A stretch of DNA of 64,000 nt from Muricea muricata (Eukaryota; Cnidaria; Anthozoa; Malacalcyonacea; Plexauridae), in assembly GCA_963855995.1 (NCBI GenBank), contig OY979716.1:37535624-37599623 (forward strand). The letters are read 5' to 3'. Each line of letters begins with the position of its first letter. Positions within the stretch are counted from its first letter, which is position 1. Position numbers and translations under genes: made by a program. Below, in pieces: positions 1 through 9,663 of this stretch. The notes under the pieces were generated by a model. It made no database searches, was not told where the DNA came from, and worked only from the letters and a program-made list of their open reading frames with translations.

Positions 1-480
1 TAGTGACGTCAAAGTGTGAGTTGGCAGATTTCTTGCACCAGGTTTGATTGTCGTTAAAGAGCACCGACCTCTTAGCTTGGATGACAATTTCCTTCTCTTC
101 TTCGGTTATCTCGTCATATTCGGCCGCGAACGACAAAGCTTTGGTAAGTAGATCCTCTGAAATTAATGGGTAGAAATCAACCACGTCAAAACAGATGAAC
201 GAGTGATCTGGTTTGTCAGGGATGTTCTTGAACCATGCGAGAGCCGATTCTGTATCTTTCCACTGGTTTAACCCGGTTGCTTTAACCACTTTCGAGTTGA
301 TTCTCTCCAAGATTTTCTTGCTGACTTTGCCGATTTCTGATTTGGATGGATTAATAAGCCTGCACGTTGGATTGTTGTTAAAGTTTGGTTTATGGTCCTT
401 TAACGTCACGAAAGCGTTCTTCTCAGCAAGCGCGTCAATTCGGTCGGCAAGGGCGAGATTCTTTGCTAGATTCTTTAGTA
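1..480 (-). pseudogene. Penelope-like element reverse transcriptase, inverted 5' part
   Basis: Translated on the minus strand this gives the fingers and palm start of a Penelope-like (PLE) reverse transcriptase: a block reading NAFVTLKDHKPNF, then TCRLINPSKSEIGKVSK, and the motif-A region CFDVVDFYPLIS holding the first catalytic aspartate. The frame runs off the window start, so motifs B-E cannot be seen. It abuts, head to head, the plus-strand C-terminal half of a PLE starting near 481, which means the 5' half of one element is inverted against its 3' half. The reading frame is open across the visible part, but upstream sequence is cut at the junction, so no complete protein can be made. Family assignment is secure from motif order; that both halves come from one insertion is inference. 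Confidence 0.8.
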
Positions 481-1422
481 ACTCTCGATGTTACCCTTGA
501 CTTGAGAACGCAGTCCTTTAGACCTTACACAAAGCCCGGAAATACACCGCAGTACATCAATCGCCACAGCAATCACCCGCCACCAATTCTACGTAACCTA
601 CCCGCAGCAATCAACCGAAGGCTGTCCAACATCTCGTCTGACAAGCGCTCCTTTGACTCTGCCGCACCCCCACACCAAGAAGCCCTCAGGAAAAGCGGCT
701 ATAATTACAACTTAAATTTCGACCCACAACCAAGCAAAGACAAAAGATCCAGGCAAAGAAACATTCTATGGTTTAACCCACCCTACAACGCTAATGTAGC
801 CACCAACATCGGCCATACCTTCCTGAAAATTGTCGATGAATGCTTCCCCAAGAGCAACCTACTGCACAAAATTTTTAACAGGAACACCGTGAAGTTAAGC
901 TACAGCTGCATGCCCAGCATGGAGAAACTCATCACGGCAAAGAATCAGTCCATACTTAGAAGAGAAGTCCGGACTTCCTCTGCCATCGACAACGCATGCA
1001 ATTCTCGGCAGCCGAATGCCTGCCCGCTTGATGGAAAATGTCTGAATGAAGGAATTGTGTATCAGGCTATCGTGACACGAGAGGACAACAGTGAAGAAAA
1101 CAGTTACGTAGGGTTAACAGAAGGAAAGTTCAAGACAAGATACGCAAACCATAACACTTCATTTCGGCACGATAAGTATAGAAACTCCACGGAACTCAGT
1201 AAACACATTTGGTCTCTGAAGGACGCAGACGTGAAGTTCTCCATCAAATGGAAAATTTTAAAGAAATGCAAGCCATACTCGAATGCTACAAAGCGCTGTA
1301 ACCTTTGCTTATATGAGAAATTTGTTATTATCCGCCATCCAGAACTTAGCTCCCTTAACTGTAGAAATGAACTTGTATCGGGCTGCAGACACAGGAAAAA
1401 GCATTTGCTTTGCAGCAAATAG
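481..1422 (+). pseudogene. Penelope-like element C-terminal part with GIY-YIG endonuclease
   Basis: An open frame begins near 481 at TLDVTLDLRTQSFRPYTKP, the stretch that follows the palm/thumb of PLE reverse transcriptases, and continues to the stop at 1422. Near the C-terminus is the nuclease: a cysteine cluster (CNSRQPNACPLDGKC), the GIY-like strand VYQAIVT, the YIG equivalent YVGLTEG followed by the KTRY arginine and NHNTSFRH histidines, a conserved ELSKHIW helix, and CLYEKFVI with the catalytic glutamate. In PLEs this domain nicks DNA for target-primed reverse transcription. The catalytic residues look present, but the piece lacks its reverse-transcriptase palm, which is partly found inverted at 1-480. 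A hammerhead ribozyme lies in the 3' tail. The plus ORF that starts at 385 before the junction is chance read-through. Confidence 0.85.
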
Positions 1423-1554
1423 CAGTATCTCAATTTATGGGCGCACAAAGCACGCATACCTTATATAGACATTACACATATTACATTACACATATTACAT
1501 CACGCATTTCACGCTTATACATCTCATATTCCGCACATAGGCTCCAGTTGCGAT

Positions 1555-1611
1555 TTTACCTGACGAGTGTAGTAGGCTTTTGCCTACTATACGAAACAAA
1601 TTTGTAGTAAA
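1555..1611 (+). ncRNA. Type I hammerhead ribozyme (PLE 3' tail)
   Basis: All parts of a minimal hammerhead fold are present. Stem I pairs TTTAC (1555-1559) with GTAAA (1607-1611). The core CTGACGA is at 1560-1566. Stem II pairs 1567-1577 with 1582-1592 around a TTTT loop, eleven pairs including one G-U. GAAA is at 1593-1596. Stem III is short: A1596-T1605, C1597-G1604 and A1598-T1603 around an AATT loop. The cleavage triplet is GTA, so self-cleavage is predicted after 1606. PLEs are known to carry minimal type I hammerheads with very short stem III, often in their terminal repeats, and this one lies 133 bp after the GIY-YIG stop codon. Activity is not shown by sequence alone. Confidence 0.82.
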
Positions 1612-1698
1612 TAAAATCTATGAAGTAACTCAAAGTTGTTTTATCTATTTCGCTCTACTTCGGTATTGAGCACTCTATTTGTATGACTTGGAAACAGT

Positions 1699-1753
<55 letters not shown>

Positions 1754-2049
1754 ATTAAAGCTTCAACCCTATAATTGTTTAAAAGCACCACATTAGTTTT
1801 TGTGTACATGGTATGTAACAATTCTTATTGTTTTCTATATAAGAACTAAATCGCGGTAGTTAAACCTTGAAGTACCTCCTTAATAAAGTCATATTAAATA
1901 ACGGAAGTCAATATGAACATCAAACAATGTTTTTATATATGAACAGAGAAACTAGTCTATATGGTAACCACTATAAATTGCCTTTAGCATATTGCACAAG
2001 CCTTTCAAATAAGACACCAGCTTCGGCGATAGACGATGGGTATGAAAAG
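1612..2049. other. PLE 3' tail and AT-rich spacer
   Basis: No gene is seen. The first part continues the PLE 3' tail after the ribozyme. A dinucleotide repeat follows, and then AT-rich DNA up to the integrase-like remnant. The boundary of the PLE is not marked by a clear target duplication. Confidence 0.5.
1701..1750. repeat. (TA)n microsatellite
   Basis: An uninterrupted run of about 25 AT dinucleotides, directly visible. Such runs are frequent targets or end products of retroelement insertion. Confidence 0.95.
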
Positions 2050-2052
2050 CCG

Positions 2053-3198
2053 TTATTTGTCATGAGATATTCGATATAATCTTCCCAGACTGTTTGGCAC
2101 GTCTGTTTCGCTGTCTAGTCTGACTTTCAATTCATTGAGTTTTTGCGGTGAAACGTCCTTCAAGCAATCAACTTTTCCAAACTCCTCAGGAAGGAAGTAC
2201 ATTATGTCTGGAATGCCTGACACGACAGCGTGCCTTGACTTTCGGATGGTATGGGAGTTGTGATACTCTTTGAATTTGTCCACATCAGACTGGAGAACAT
2301 TAGAAAAGCTAAACCAAAGAGCTTCTTGCTCAATTTCACATGTAAGGTCGATCAGATCTGATTGGTGTCGATCTTCAAAAAAATCAATCCACCACCCGGC
2401 TCTTTGTTTTCTAAGCGATGACCAAAAACATTCAATCTTTTGATTTCAAGTGCTTAGTACGTACTTGTGTGCTTTCGTGGCTGCATATTCATCTTGTAAG
2501 TCTGAACGCAAATAACACTGCATTGCCACAAGAGTGCCGTTTTCGGTTCCCTTATACGTGTATACACAGCTTGGACATCCAGATACTTCTGTAACTGCTC
2601 GTAAGAAGTACTTTGCTATTGTTCTAGGATCTTTATTTAATCTCTGGACTTTAAGCCAGATAATCTTCCTACTAAAACCGTCTATAGCCCCATGGACGCT
2701 AAAGCCAAACGGCTTTAGCTTGTCATATCCGTCCAAATGCCATGTAAAGTTTGGTCCATAGAGCTGGTACGTACGATGTTGAAAACAACGATGTTTCCTT
2801 TCTTCTACCCCTCTAGGATCAATTTCTTTTAAAACTGACGATACAAAACTTCGGGGGACTCGAATATGATAACAAACTCGAAGAATGTGCCACATTGTGT
2901 GGTATCCATTTAGCTGGTCTGGACCAAGTTCGATTTCTCGGGTTATTATTTCCCTGGCGTGTTCGAGAAGTTCATTGTCAAATGCTTAGCATCTTTTAAG
3001 GCCATAGCTTTGCAATCGTCGCTTGAGCGTGCGTTCGTGCATAGATATATCATGATGCAATCCCAATATCAACACAATTTGGTTGTTGGTAAACCCCTTG
3101 TGGAAATAATGTTCGACGATATATCATTCACTTCCACGGGGAAGTTCTTCGTAACCATGGGAAATCATTTTGATACGTGCCACGAAATCAACGACTAA
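2053..3198 (-). pseudogene. Integrase-core (rve/DDE) domain gene, broken
   Basis: Reading right to left: a helix-turn-helix-like part (ERTLKRRLQSYGL), a linker with HAREIITREIELG, then the integrase core with YGPNFTWHLDGYDKLKPFG, HGAIDGFSRKIIWLKV and a YKGTENG block, and a C-terminal part with HNSHTIRKSRH. This order matches a family of integrase-catalytic-domain proteins widespread in cnidarian and fish genomes; I cannot name its transposon superfamily. The second catalytic position normally reads TDxGTENG, and here the aspartate is replaced (YKGTENG). Frameshifts separate the pieces near 2990 and 2450, and in-frame stops occur, so this is a dead copy. Terminal repeats were not found, so element borders are unknown. 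Confidence 0.65.
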
Positions 3199-3241
3199 AG
3201 CAATGGACATTTAATTGTGACGACGCAACAGCGTTTGTGTT

Positions 3242-3361
3242 CTTTGTTTGCAGTGTGCAGTTGTTTTTTGTTTGTAGCGTGCAGTTGTTTTTTGTTTGCA
3301 GTGTGCAGTTGCTTTTTGTTTGCAGTGTGGAGTTGTTTTTTGTTTGCAATGTGCAGTTGTT
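3242..3361. repeat. 24-bp minisatellite, about five copies
   Basis: The unit is roughly TTTTTTGTTTGCAGTG plus TGCAGTTG, repeated about five times with one or two changes per copy. Each unit contains a polypyrimidine/T-run followed by GCAG, so it resembles tandem splice acceptors. It creates long but meaningless open frames on both strands. It lies immediately upstream of a hAT remnant. Confidence 0.9.
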
Positions 3362-3463
3362 TTTTTGGTTTGCCGTGTGTATTTTGGCTTTTGTTAGCAG
3401 TGAGGTGTATACATTTAACAATGTTGGCGGTAAATTTCATTTTGTTAATAGCATTTATTTTGT

Positions 3464-4814
3464 TTGCAGCGATGTCCCTTCTGGGCCACCGTACAGTCCA
3501 TTATTTGGCAGCATTGTAACCTAGCGGAGTATGTGCCCTGCGTCGCACATTCCCTTAATCTTGTTGGACAGTTGTCGGCAAATTGTTGTCAGAACGCCAC
3601 TGGATTCTTCAGCTTCCTCCAGCATTTGTACTCCTTTGCAGCTTCACCTCATCGTTGGAAAGTTCTGACTGGCAAGCTTTCAAGCAAAAGCCTTCCCACA
3701 GTCAAACGTATGTCTGATACTTGATGGTCAGCACATGCGGACGCCACTAAAGCTCTAGTGAAAGGATATGATGAAATTAACGCCGCTTCAGAAGAAATAC
3801 GTACTGAAGAAGATGAGAAGCCAAACATGAAGCTGGTATCCTTGCCTCTGACATAGACTGACTTGAAATTGGAATTCTTGCAGCTTTGTGACATCAGATT
3901 TTGCAACGTTTTCACAGGACAAGTCAAGCTTTGCAATCAGCCGATCAAGACTTAACAGCGCCGTTGCTCTATTTGAGTTGCTAATTGAATTTGTCCAGTC
4001 ACTGCATACAAGATTTGAAGAATTTGAAGCTGAAGGCAAAAAACTTAGTGAATGCGACCAGTATGCAGAAGAAGGCAAGCGAGTACGTAAACTAAATCGC
4101 TGTTATGAGGAGCCAGGATCAGCCCCTGAATTGTTGCAGACTTCAGATGACAAGTTTCCTACATGTACATTCTTGGTAATTATCGACAGTCTCGGTGCTG
4201 AGTTACAAAAAAGACTGAGTGCTTATGCAATTATTGCAGAAGATTTGGTTTTGCAAAAACTCGCAGACCTTACAAATGAAGAAGAGATAAAAAGTGCAAA
4301 AAGCCTGCAAGAAGCATTCCCTAGTGATCTGGAAGCCAGTCTGTCTGATGAATTGCTGCAGCGTTCTAGTTTTCTCAATACCGAGTTAGCTAAGAAAGTA
4401 TTTGATATAACTGCCCATTCACATTCTTCAACCCCATTTGTATCACTGGATGAGACGAATGAGGGCAGTGACACGGAAGATGACACCAAATTTAACGTGG
4501 AGTGGCTAGAGCTGCGCATATACAGGCTTCTTGTTTCAAACAATTTGGAAACTGTATTTTCAAACACTGTTATTGCGTTTCGTATCTACCTAAGCATGAT
4601 GGTATCAAACTGTTCTGGTGAACGATCGTTCTCAAAACTAAAATTACTAAAGAGTCATCTTCGATCATGCATGACGCAGGAGCGACTTAATAGCCTTGCT
4701 CTGCTCAACATTGAGACCAATGTTCTTCGTAGTATTGACATGTCATCTCTAATTAATGGTTTTGCGCTAAAAAAATCTCGTAAGCGTAACATTTATAGGG
4801 AATCTACAGAGTAA
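3464..4814 (+). pseudogene. hAT transposase (ZMYM1-like), decayed
   Basis: Conserved hAT blocks appear in order: YVPCVAHSLNLVGQ (the C-x-x-H region of the RNase H-like insert), the SPHRWKVLT block, MSDT-stop-WSAHADATKALVKGYDE, and after an internal frame break a long open frame 3888-4814 ending with the hAT dimerisation region (SNCSGERSFSKLKLLKSHLRS, then RLNSLALLNIE). The stop at 3722-3724 (TGA) sits where related proteins have arginine in TRWSA, consistent with a CGA to TGA change. A second break lies between about 3850 and 3890, with part of the middle domain missing. The N-terminal zinc-finger part is absent or replaced by the minisatellite. No terminal inverted repeats were recognised. 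Confidence 0.82.
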
Positions 4815-5015
4815 AAATATCTATGTCAGTCATAGTTTACAGTCTAGTCTACTAGCTAGCTATGCTTAACATTTTACCTTTAACATGTACATATTATGGT
4901 GCTAAATATTTGGTTGAAATTACACTCAAACTGTTCTTCTAACTTAATTCAAAATACAATACGGTTTTCATTGCATCTGATAAACTCTTTATTTGAGAGA
5001 CATGCTGAAAATATG

Positions 5016-5181
5016 CCGCGAGCCCCACGAAGCGTTAATCCAGCCCTGTTAGTGGATGAAACAATACGAGCAAAAATGAGACCACTTTTTAAAAACAACC
5101 AAGTGGCTGATGAAGAGCTAATCGAAGGTATGAGTTTCGGTATGGTCAGACAGGAATTTTTGTATTTTTCACATTGTAAAG
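5016..5181 (+). other. Possible exon, unrecognised
   Basis: An open frame starting at an ATG near 5013 reads MPRAPRSVNPALLVDE and runs about 56 codons into a good splice-donor context (AAAG/GTAAGT at 5182). I do not recognise the protein. It follows the hAT remnant by about 200 bp on the same strand, and no following exon was found. It could be chance. Confidence 0.25.
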
Positions 5182-5252
5182 GTAAGTACTTAGTTAAATT
5201 ACTTTTAGATAAGGAACACATTGTGCATCATTGTTTAAATGGGGGGAAATAA

Positions 5253-8200
5253 GGCGATCGGCTCATTTCACGCAGCTTGAGACACAAAGATGTTCTAACA
5301 CTACACTGCATGAAAAACGCAATATTCTAGCGCAAATACTTATGAATACTATTTAGAATATTCTAGTATACTATTTAGTATTGACACATATTCCAACGTA
5401 TTACCAGCAAATATTGTGAGAATATTGGTGGTATTCAAACATGAATATGTTGGAATATGACACACCTAGTATTCGAACATATAATACGTGAGAATATTCT
5501 GTGAATATTTTTCTAGACCGAATATTCACACTTGCGCTTCTTAATAGACAGTATTAGCGTTTGATTTACCTGAACGTTTTACAAACCTAAACATTTACTT
5601 TATGGAGCAAGAATTGTTTTCTTGAATTTGAGAATTGGTTTCATTTTAGCATGTCGTTTTGTATTTGTTAAGTATGGTTACGCATGTAATGAGCGCGGTT
5701 TGTGATTCGAGTAGAAAATATCGATCAATGTAGAGAACAGTAGCAAATAAACTGCATGCTGATTACATGTAGCAAAACTTTCTGGAAGTCTGTTATAAAT
5801 TCTATAGCTGCATTTAGTTGCTCTCAATGCTCTATGCACTACGCTGTGTCTAAAAATATATTGACCTAGGTTTTCATTGAAAATAGATTGTCAAAGCGGG
5901 AGCACCTAGAAAGGAATTCCAAATTTCGAACACTGACTTAAAGCCAAACATGCAATTTCCTTTCAAATTTCCTTGGTTCAAATTTTTAATGGCTTATTGC
6001 AAAACTCCAAAGTTCGTGAACACTTACCATCGGAATATAAAATCGCCCAAAGCAGACGAAAATAAAACCTATTATCAACTTGCAGATATGGTGACAGCAA
6101 TATATTAAAAGCTTAAAAATTAAAAGATTACAAAAGGATCAATGAAAAGGCATGATTTTGACTTTGAACTCCATATACTACCAAGCTCCAAAACCAAACA
6201 ACTGAGAACAGTATACCAGCTTTCGTATTCCATTGCCATTTTTTGAAGTACAGCCTATTTAGCAATTCCCAGGTCGTCTGTTCATATGATCATTTTCAAA
6301 TCATAATTTTATTGAAATACAGAAATAAATATTGGAGATTAAAATGGGTGTTAATATGCCTGCATGTACTAGGCAAATTCTAAACATTGTACACTGGATC
6401 TACAATAATGTATATTGTCATTAATTTTAATGCTACGAGGAACTCATTTTTTGTCTACTGTAAGTAGACACATATGTCATCGTGTGAGCAAAATTTGGGG
6501 GTTGTTTGTATAGGAGGATTCTAATTTCGTAATTTTCCGTATTCCGCATATTTACGCATGTGCCCATAAATGGCTTCAACATCAAACTCGGGAGCGCATC
6601 GGATATTTCCAAATTCGACGTTTGTACGAAAATGCCCAAATATGGAATCATCATCCAAGCAAGCATGCTCTAATTTCACATCTTTGCATTCGTTTGTTCT
6701 TCTATAGCTAGCTGTTTAACGCTTTGACGTTATTTAGTTCTTGAATGATATAGTTCTCGCTTTTGGGGGAATATCTTCGTCGGTATCACGGTAAGATTTT
6801 AAAATTAAACACGTTGTAGTGTATGTGTAAATAGCCGATTTAGTTTTGTCACACGATCTAGCCTCTAATATATTGTATAAACAAAGTTGCGAACCTATAA
6901 GAAATTCTACTTGGGAAAGTTCTGTTTATCGCTTGTCATTTTAGGGCATGTTGAGCATCTTTGCTCAATATAAAGCTGGTCACTTCTTTTCGCAGCAAAA
7001 TTGTATCATGTTTATGCCACTGAATATAAATGCAGCAAAATATATAATCTGAGAAAGTATGTAGCTGTGTTAGTTTATTATTACTTGTGCACAAGTAACA
7101 ACTAGATATATTAATGTACTAGCGTGCAATTTACCAAAATTCAAAATAGCGTACTATCAACTCATCAACACCCTTTATGCAACTTAAATTTTCTCCAAAA
7201 ATATGTTATCAGAATGCTGAAAATACTATTAAAAATTCTAGTTTCAAATATTCTCTCCCCTAACCTATAACCCCCCCCCCCCAGCCAGTCTCAAGCCATC
7301 TGCAACGGCTGGTGCCATTGGCATTTCTACACTCATCAAAACACTCGGAAACTCTAGCCAATACCCCTGGAGTTTACCTGTGTTACCAGAGTGTTTTCAT
7401 TCTGAAAATTGAGACACTTTAAAGTATTTATGATTTGACAAATTCATGAATTATGCTATTATTCTAATTTATTATCTACATGATTTAGCCTGTTGTAGCG
7501 AAGCTGTCTGTGGAATTAATACAAAGTGGCAACACCCTTTTCTTTGTAAATAAATCTGCCCAGGTATTTCCATTAAAAAACAAAACATGTTGACCGAATA
7601 GTTCAGATATCACTTCAAAGGTCAATTAAATTACATAATGTTGGTTGACATAAACAGGTTGTTAAACAGAAAAGCAATGTTAAATCTGCTTTAGATAAGT
7701 CAATAAGTAGAGAGTATTGGTGTAACAAGACAAATAAAGAAAGTATTAGATAAGGATGACTATTTTTGCATCACTCTGTCATAAATTTGTACAGAATAAA
7801 ATGACAAAAATTGAATGACTGTTGAGATTAATGCATGCTTTCTGATGCTCTGCCTCTCCAAACAATCCATGAATGTTTACTGTTTTGATTAAGAAAATGT
7901 TAATGTTTATTTAACAGAGGTAGATTCCCAAGCCCATCTCACATGATGTCCTTCTGATAACAGAGACAATTTTTCTTGAACGTACAGAATTGGTCGTTCT
8001 TCAAGTCCTTCACAACAAATGACTGGGGGTTGCTATGGTAATTACGAATATCTCCGCATTCATTACTTGATGAAAACAGTTATGTTTGGGTTGCACGCTT
8101 TGTAATTCGTGAAATTTATGTAAATATAGCTAGTTCTAATACTTGTTTCTCATAATATTCATAGAACATTCTAGATATAGTCGGCAGGCGTCCTCAGTTA

Positions 8201-8489
8201 GTAGAGAAAACCTCCTCAGCTAGATTACTGACATATAACTAAAGTTTTTGATTGATTTAGTTTTAATTGATGCTAACTATATCGCAAATGTGAACTATGT
8301 ACAGTATTGCTAAAAGTAAATACATGTGATGTATTGTAGATTAGCTGTCTATTTGTCAAATTTTTTTATTAAAATAGAAAGGTCATTTTAATGTCTCGCA
8401 TATTCGGATTGTTCTGTATTTCGCTTACAGTAGACACATGTACCCTTTAGCGTACCTATTTTTTTACCTTGAAATTGATCCTTATCAAG
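5253..8489. other. Gene-free AT-rich stretch
   Basis: No gene is supported on either strand. The stretch holds an imperfect hairpin (5353-5505), a C-run near 7270-7283, and otherwise unstructured AT-rich DNA. Short open frames such as 6433-6666 have no recognisable domain and no convincing splice context. Confidence 0.6.
5353..5505. repeat. Imperfect foldback, probable MITE remnant
   Basis: The sequence from AGAATATTCTAGTATAC to the AATATTCT near 5505 pairs loosely with itself around the centre GTGAG at about 5425. Examples are ATTCCAAC against GTTGGAAT and the AATATT blocks on each side. Arms are roughly 70 bp with many mismatches. There is no clear target duplication. Confidence 0.45.
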
Positions 8490-8494
8490 AACCA

Positions 8495-8740
8495 TGTAAC
8501 GGATACTTCTCGATTTTCAGCGACCGATTTCGTTTAGTGACAGCCCGTTTGAATTCGGTTGTTGACTTATGGAACTATTCGATACTTTTAGATTTAATAA
8601 CAATAAAAAACTCAAAATATATAGACTTCTTACAAACGTTTGCACTGCCAAGGTACGACCTTGTCACGACTGTGCGTGACCCACGCGCGGAGCCCACAAT
8701 TAACAGGTAACCCAAAAAACTGAATGTGATTTCACTAACA
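8495..8740 (-). repeat. Outer BEL/Pao 3' LTR
   Basis: 246 bp, beginning TG and ending CA, paired with 20731-20976. About six substitutions separate the two copies. It encodes a shadow open frame that has no meaning. Confidence 0.93.
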
Positions 8741-8937
8741 TGGCTCCTCTAAAATAGCCGAAGACTATTTTACCATAAACTAACATAAAATGAACCCTTT
8801 TTAACTAAATGTCACTTAATTTTAGAGACTGTTCGTACAGTAATATTAAGTAATGTCTCTAAGTATACTTAGCTAGATTGTTTTCTTTCACTTTTCGTCC
8901 AACGAAACTTAGCGACTTTGGCTCTCCGTCTGGGAAT
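8741..8937. other. Outer element 3' untranslated region
   Basis: Short non-coding piece between the integrase stop and the 3' LTR. No clear polypurine tract was recognised next to the LTR. Confidence 0.5.
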
Positions 8938-9660
8938 TCACCCGGTCTTCTCTTGCTCTTCTTCCGAGGTTTCTACTAATAAGATCAACTTGTTGATTGG
9001 ATGATCGAGGATCGAATCACTTGACGTTCGTACAGTTACTGATCGAACAAGACCTTGGTCATCTTCATTCACGCTCATTACTCTCGCCATAGGCCACTGG
9101 TTTCTCACCTTGTCCACGTCAATCATCAGAACCACGTCTCCTACTCTGAAGTTTCTCCATAAACCTGTCCACTTCGATCTTGTTTGGAGGTTCTGTAAGT
9201 ATTCTTTCTTCCAACGATTCCAGAATTGGTTAGACAAGTGCTGCACTCGTCGCCATCGTCGTCTGCAATACATGTCTTCGTTCTGAAACTTCCCCAGTGG
9301 TGGTAGTACTAGCTTCGTTTTGCCAGTCAGTAACGCGTTCGGAGTCAGTGGTAAGGGAGAAAGAGGGTCATTTAGCGTTTCCACAGTCAGGGGTCGACTA
9401 TTAACGATCGCTTCTGACTCGCAGAGGAATGTACGTAAGGATTCGTCGTCTAATCTATGACCATGCTGCTTAATAAGAGCGTTCATAACGTTGCGAACAG
9501 ATCGAATCTGTCGCTCCCACACTCCTGCGAAGTTGCTCGCTTTCGCCGGATTTTTAATCCAATCGATTCCGTCCTTGAGTAAGTCTTTATCTTATCATCA
9601 TCCATCTCTTTAACTGCTTTCTTTAGTTCATTTTCAGCTCCTATAAAATTGGTTCCTCTA
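8938..9660 (-). pseudogene. Outer BEL/Pao integrase, C-terminal half
   Basis: Just downstream of the main pol frame, two short frames carry SDRGTNFIGAENELKKA (second catalytic aspartate), then the main open frame 8938-9522 begins near WERQIRSVRNVMNAL (third catalytic residue, glutamate) and continues through NSRPLTVETLNDP and LTPNALLTGK to a C-terminal module typical of BEL/Pao integrases (FRVGDVVLMIDVD). In the element it would join the provirus to host DNA. Frameshifts near 9660 and 9570 separate it from the rest of pol. Confidence 0.88.
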
Positions 9661-9663
9661 TCG

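Noticed and set aside
3177..3524. Overlapping long open frames on both strands
   Set aside because: They come from the 24-bp minisatellite, whose period is a multiple of three; no domain.
8438..8710. Open frame repeated at 20656-20946, looking like a duplicated gene
   Set aside because: It lies in the two LTRs of the outer element; the repetition is due to LTR identity.
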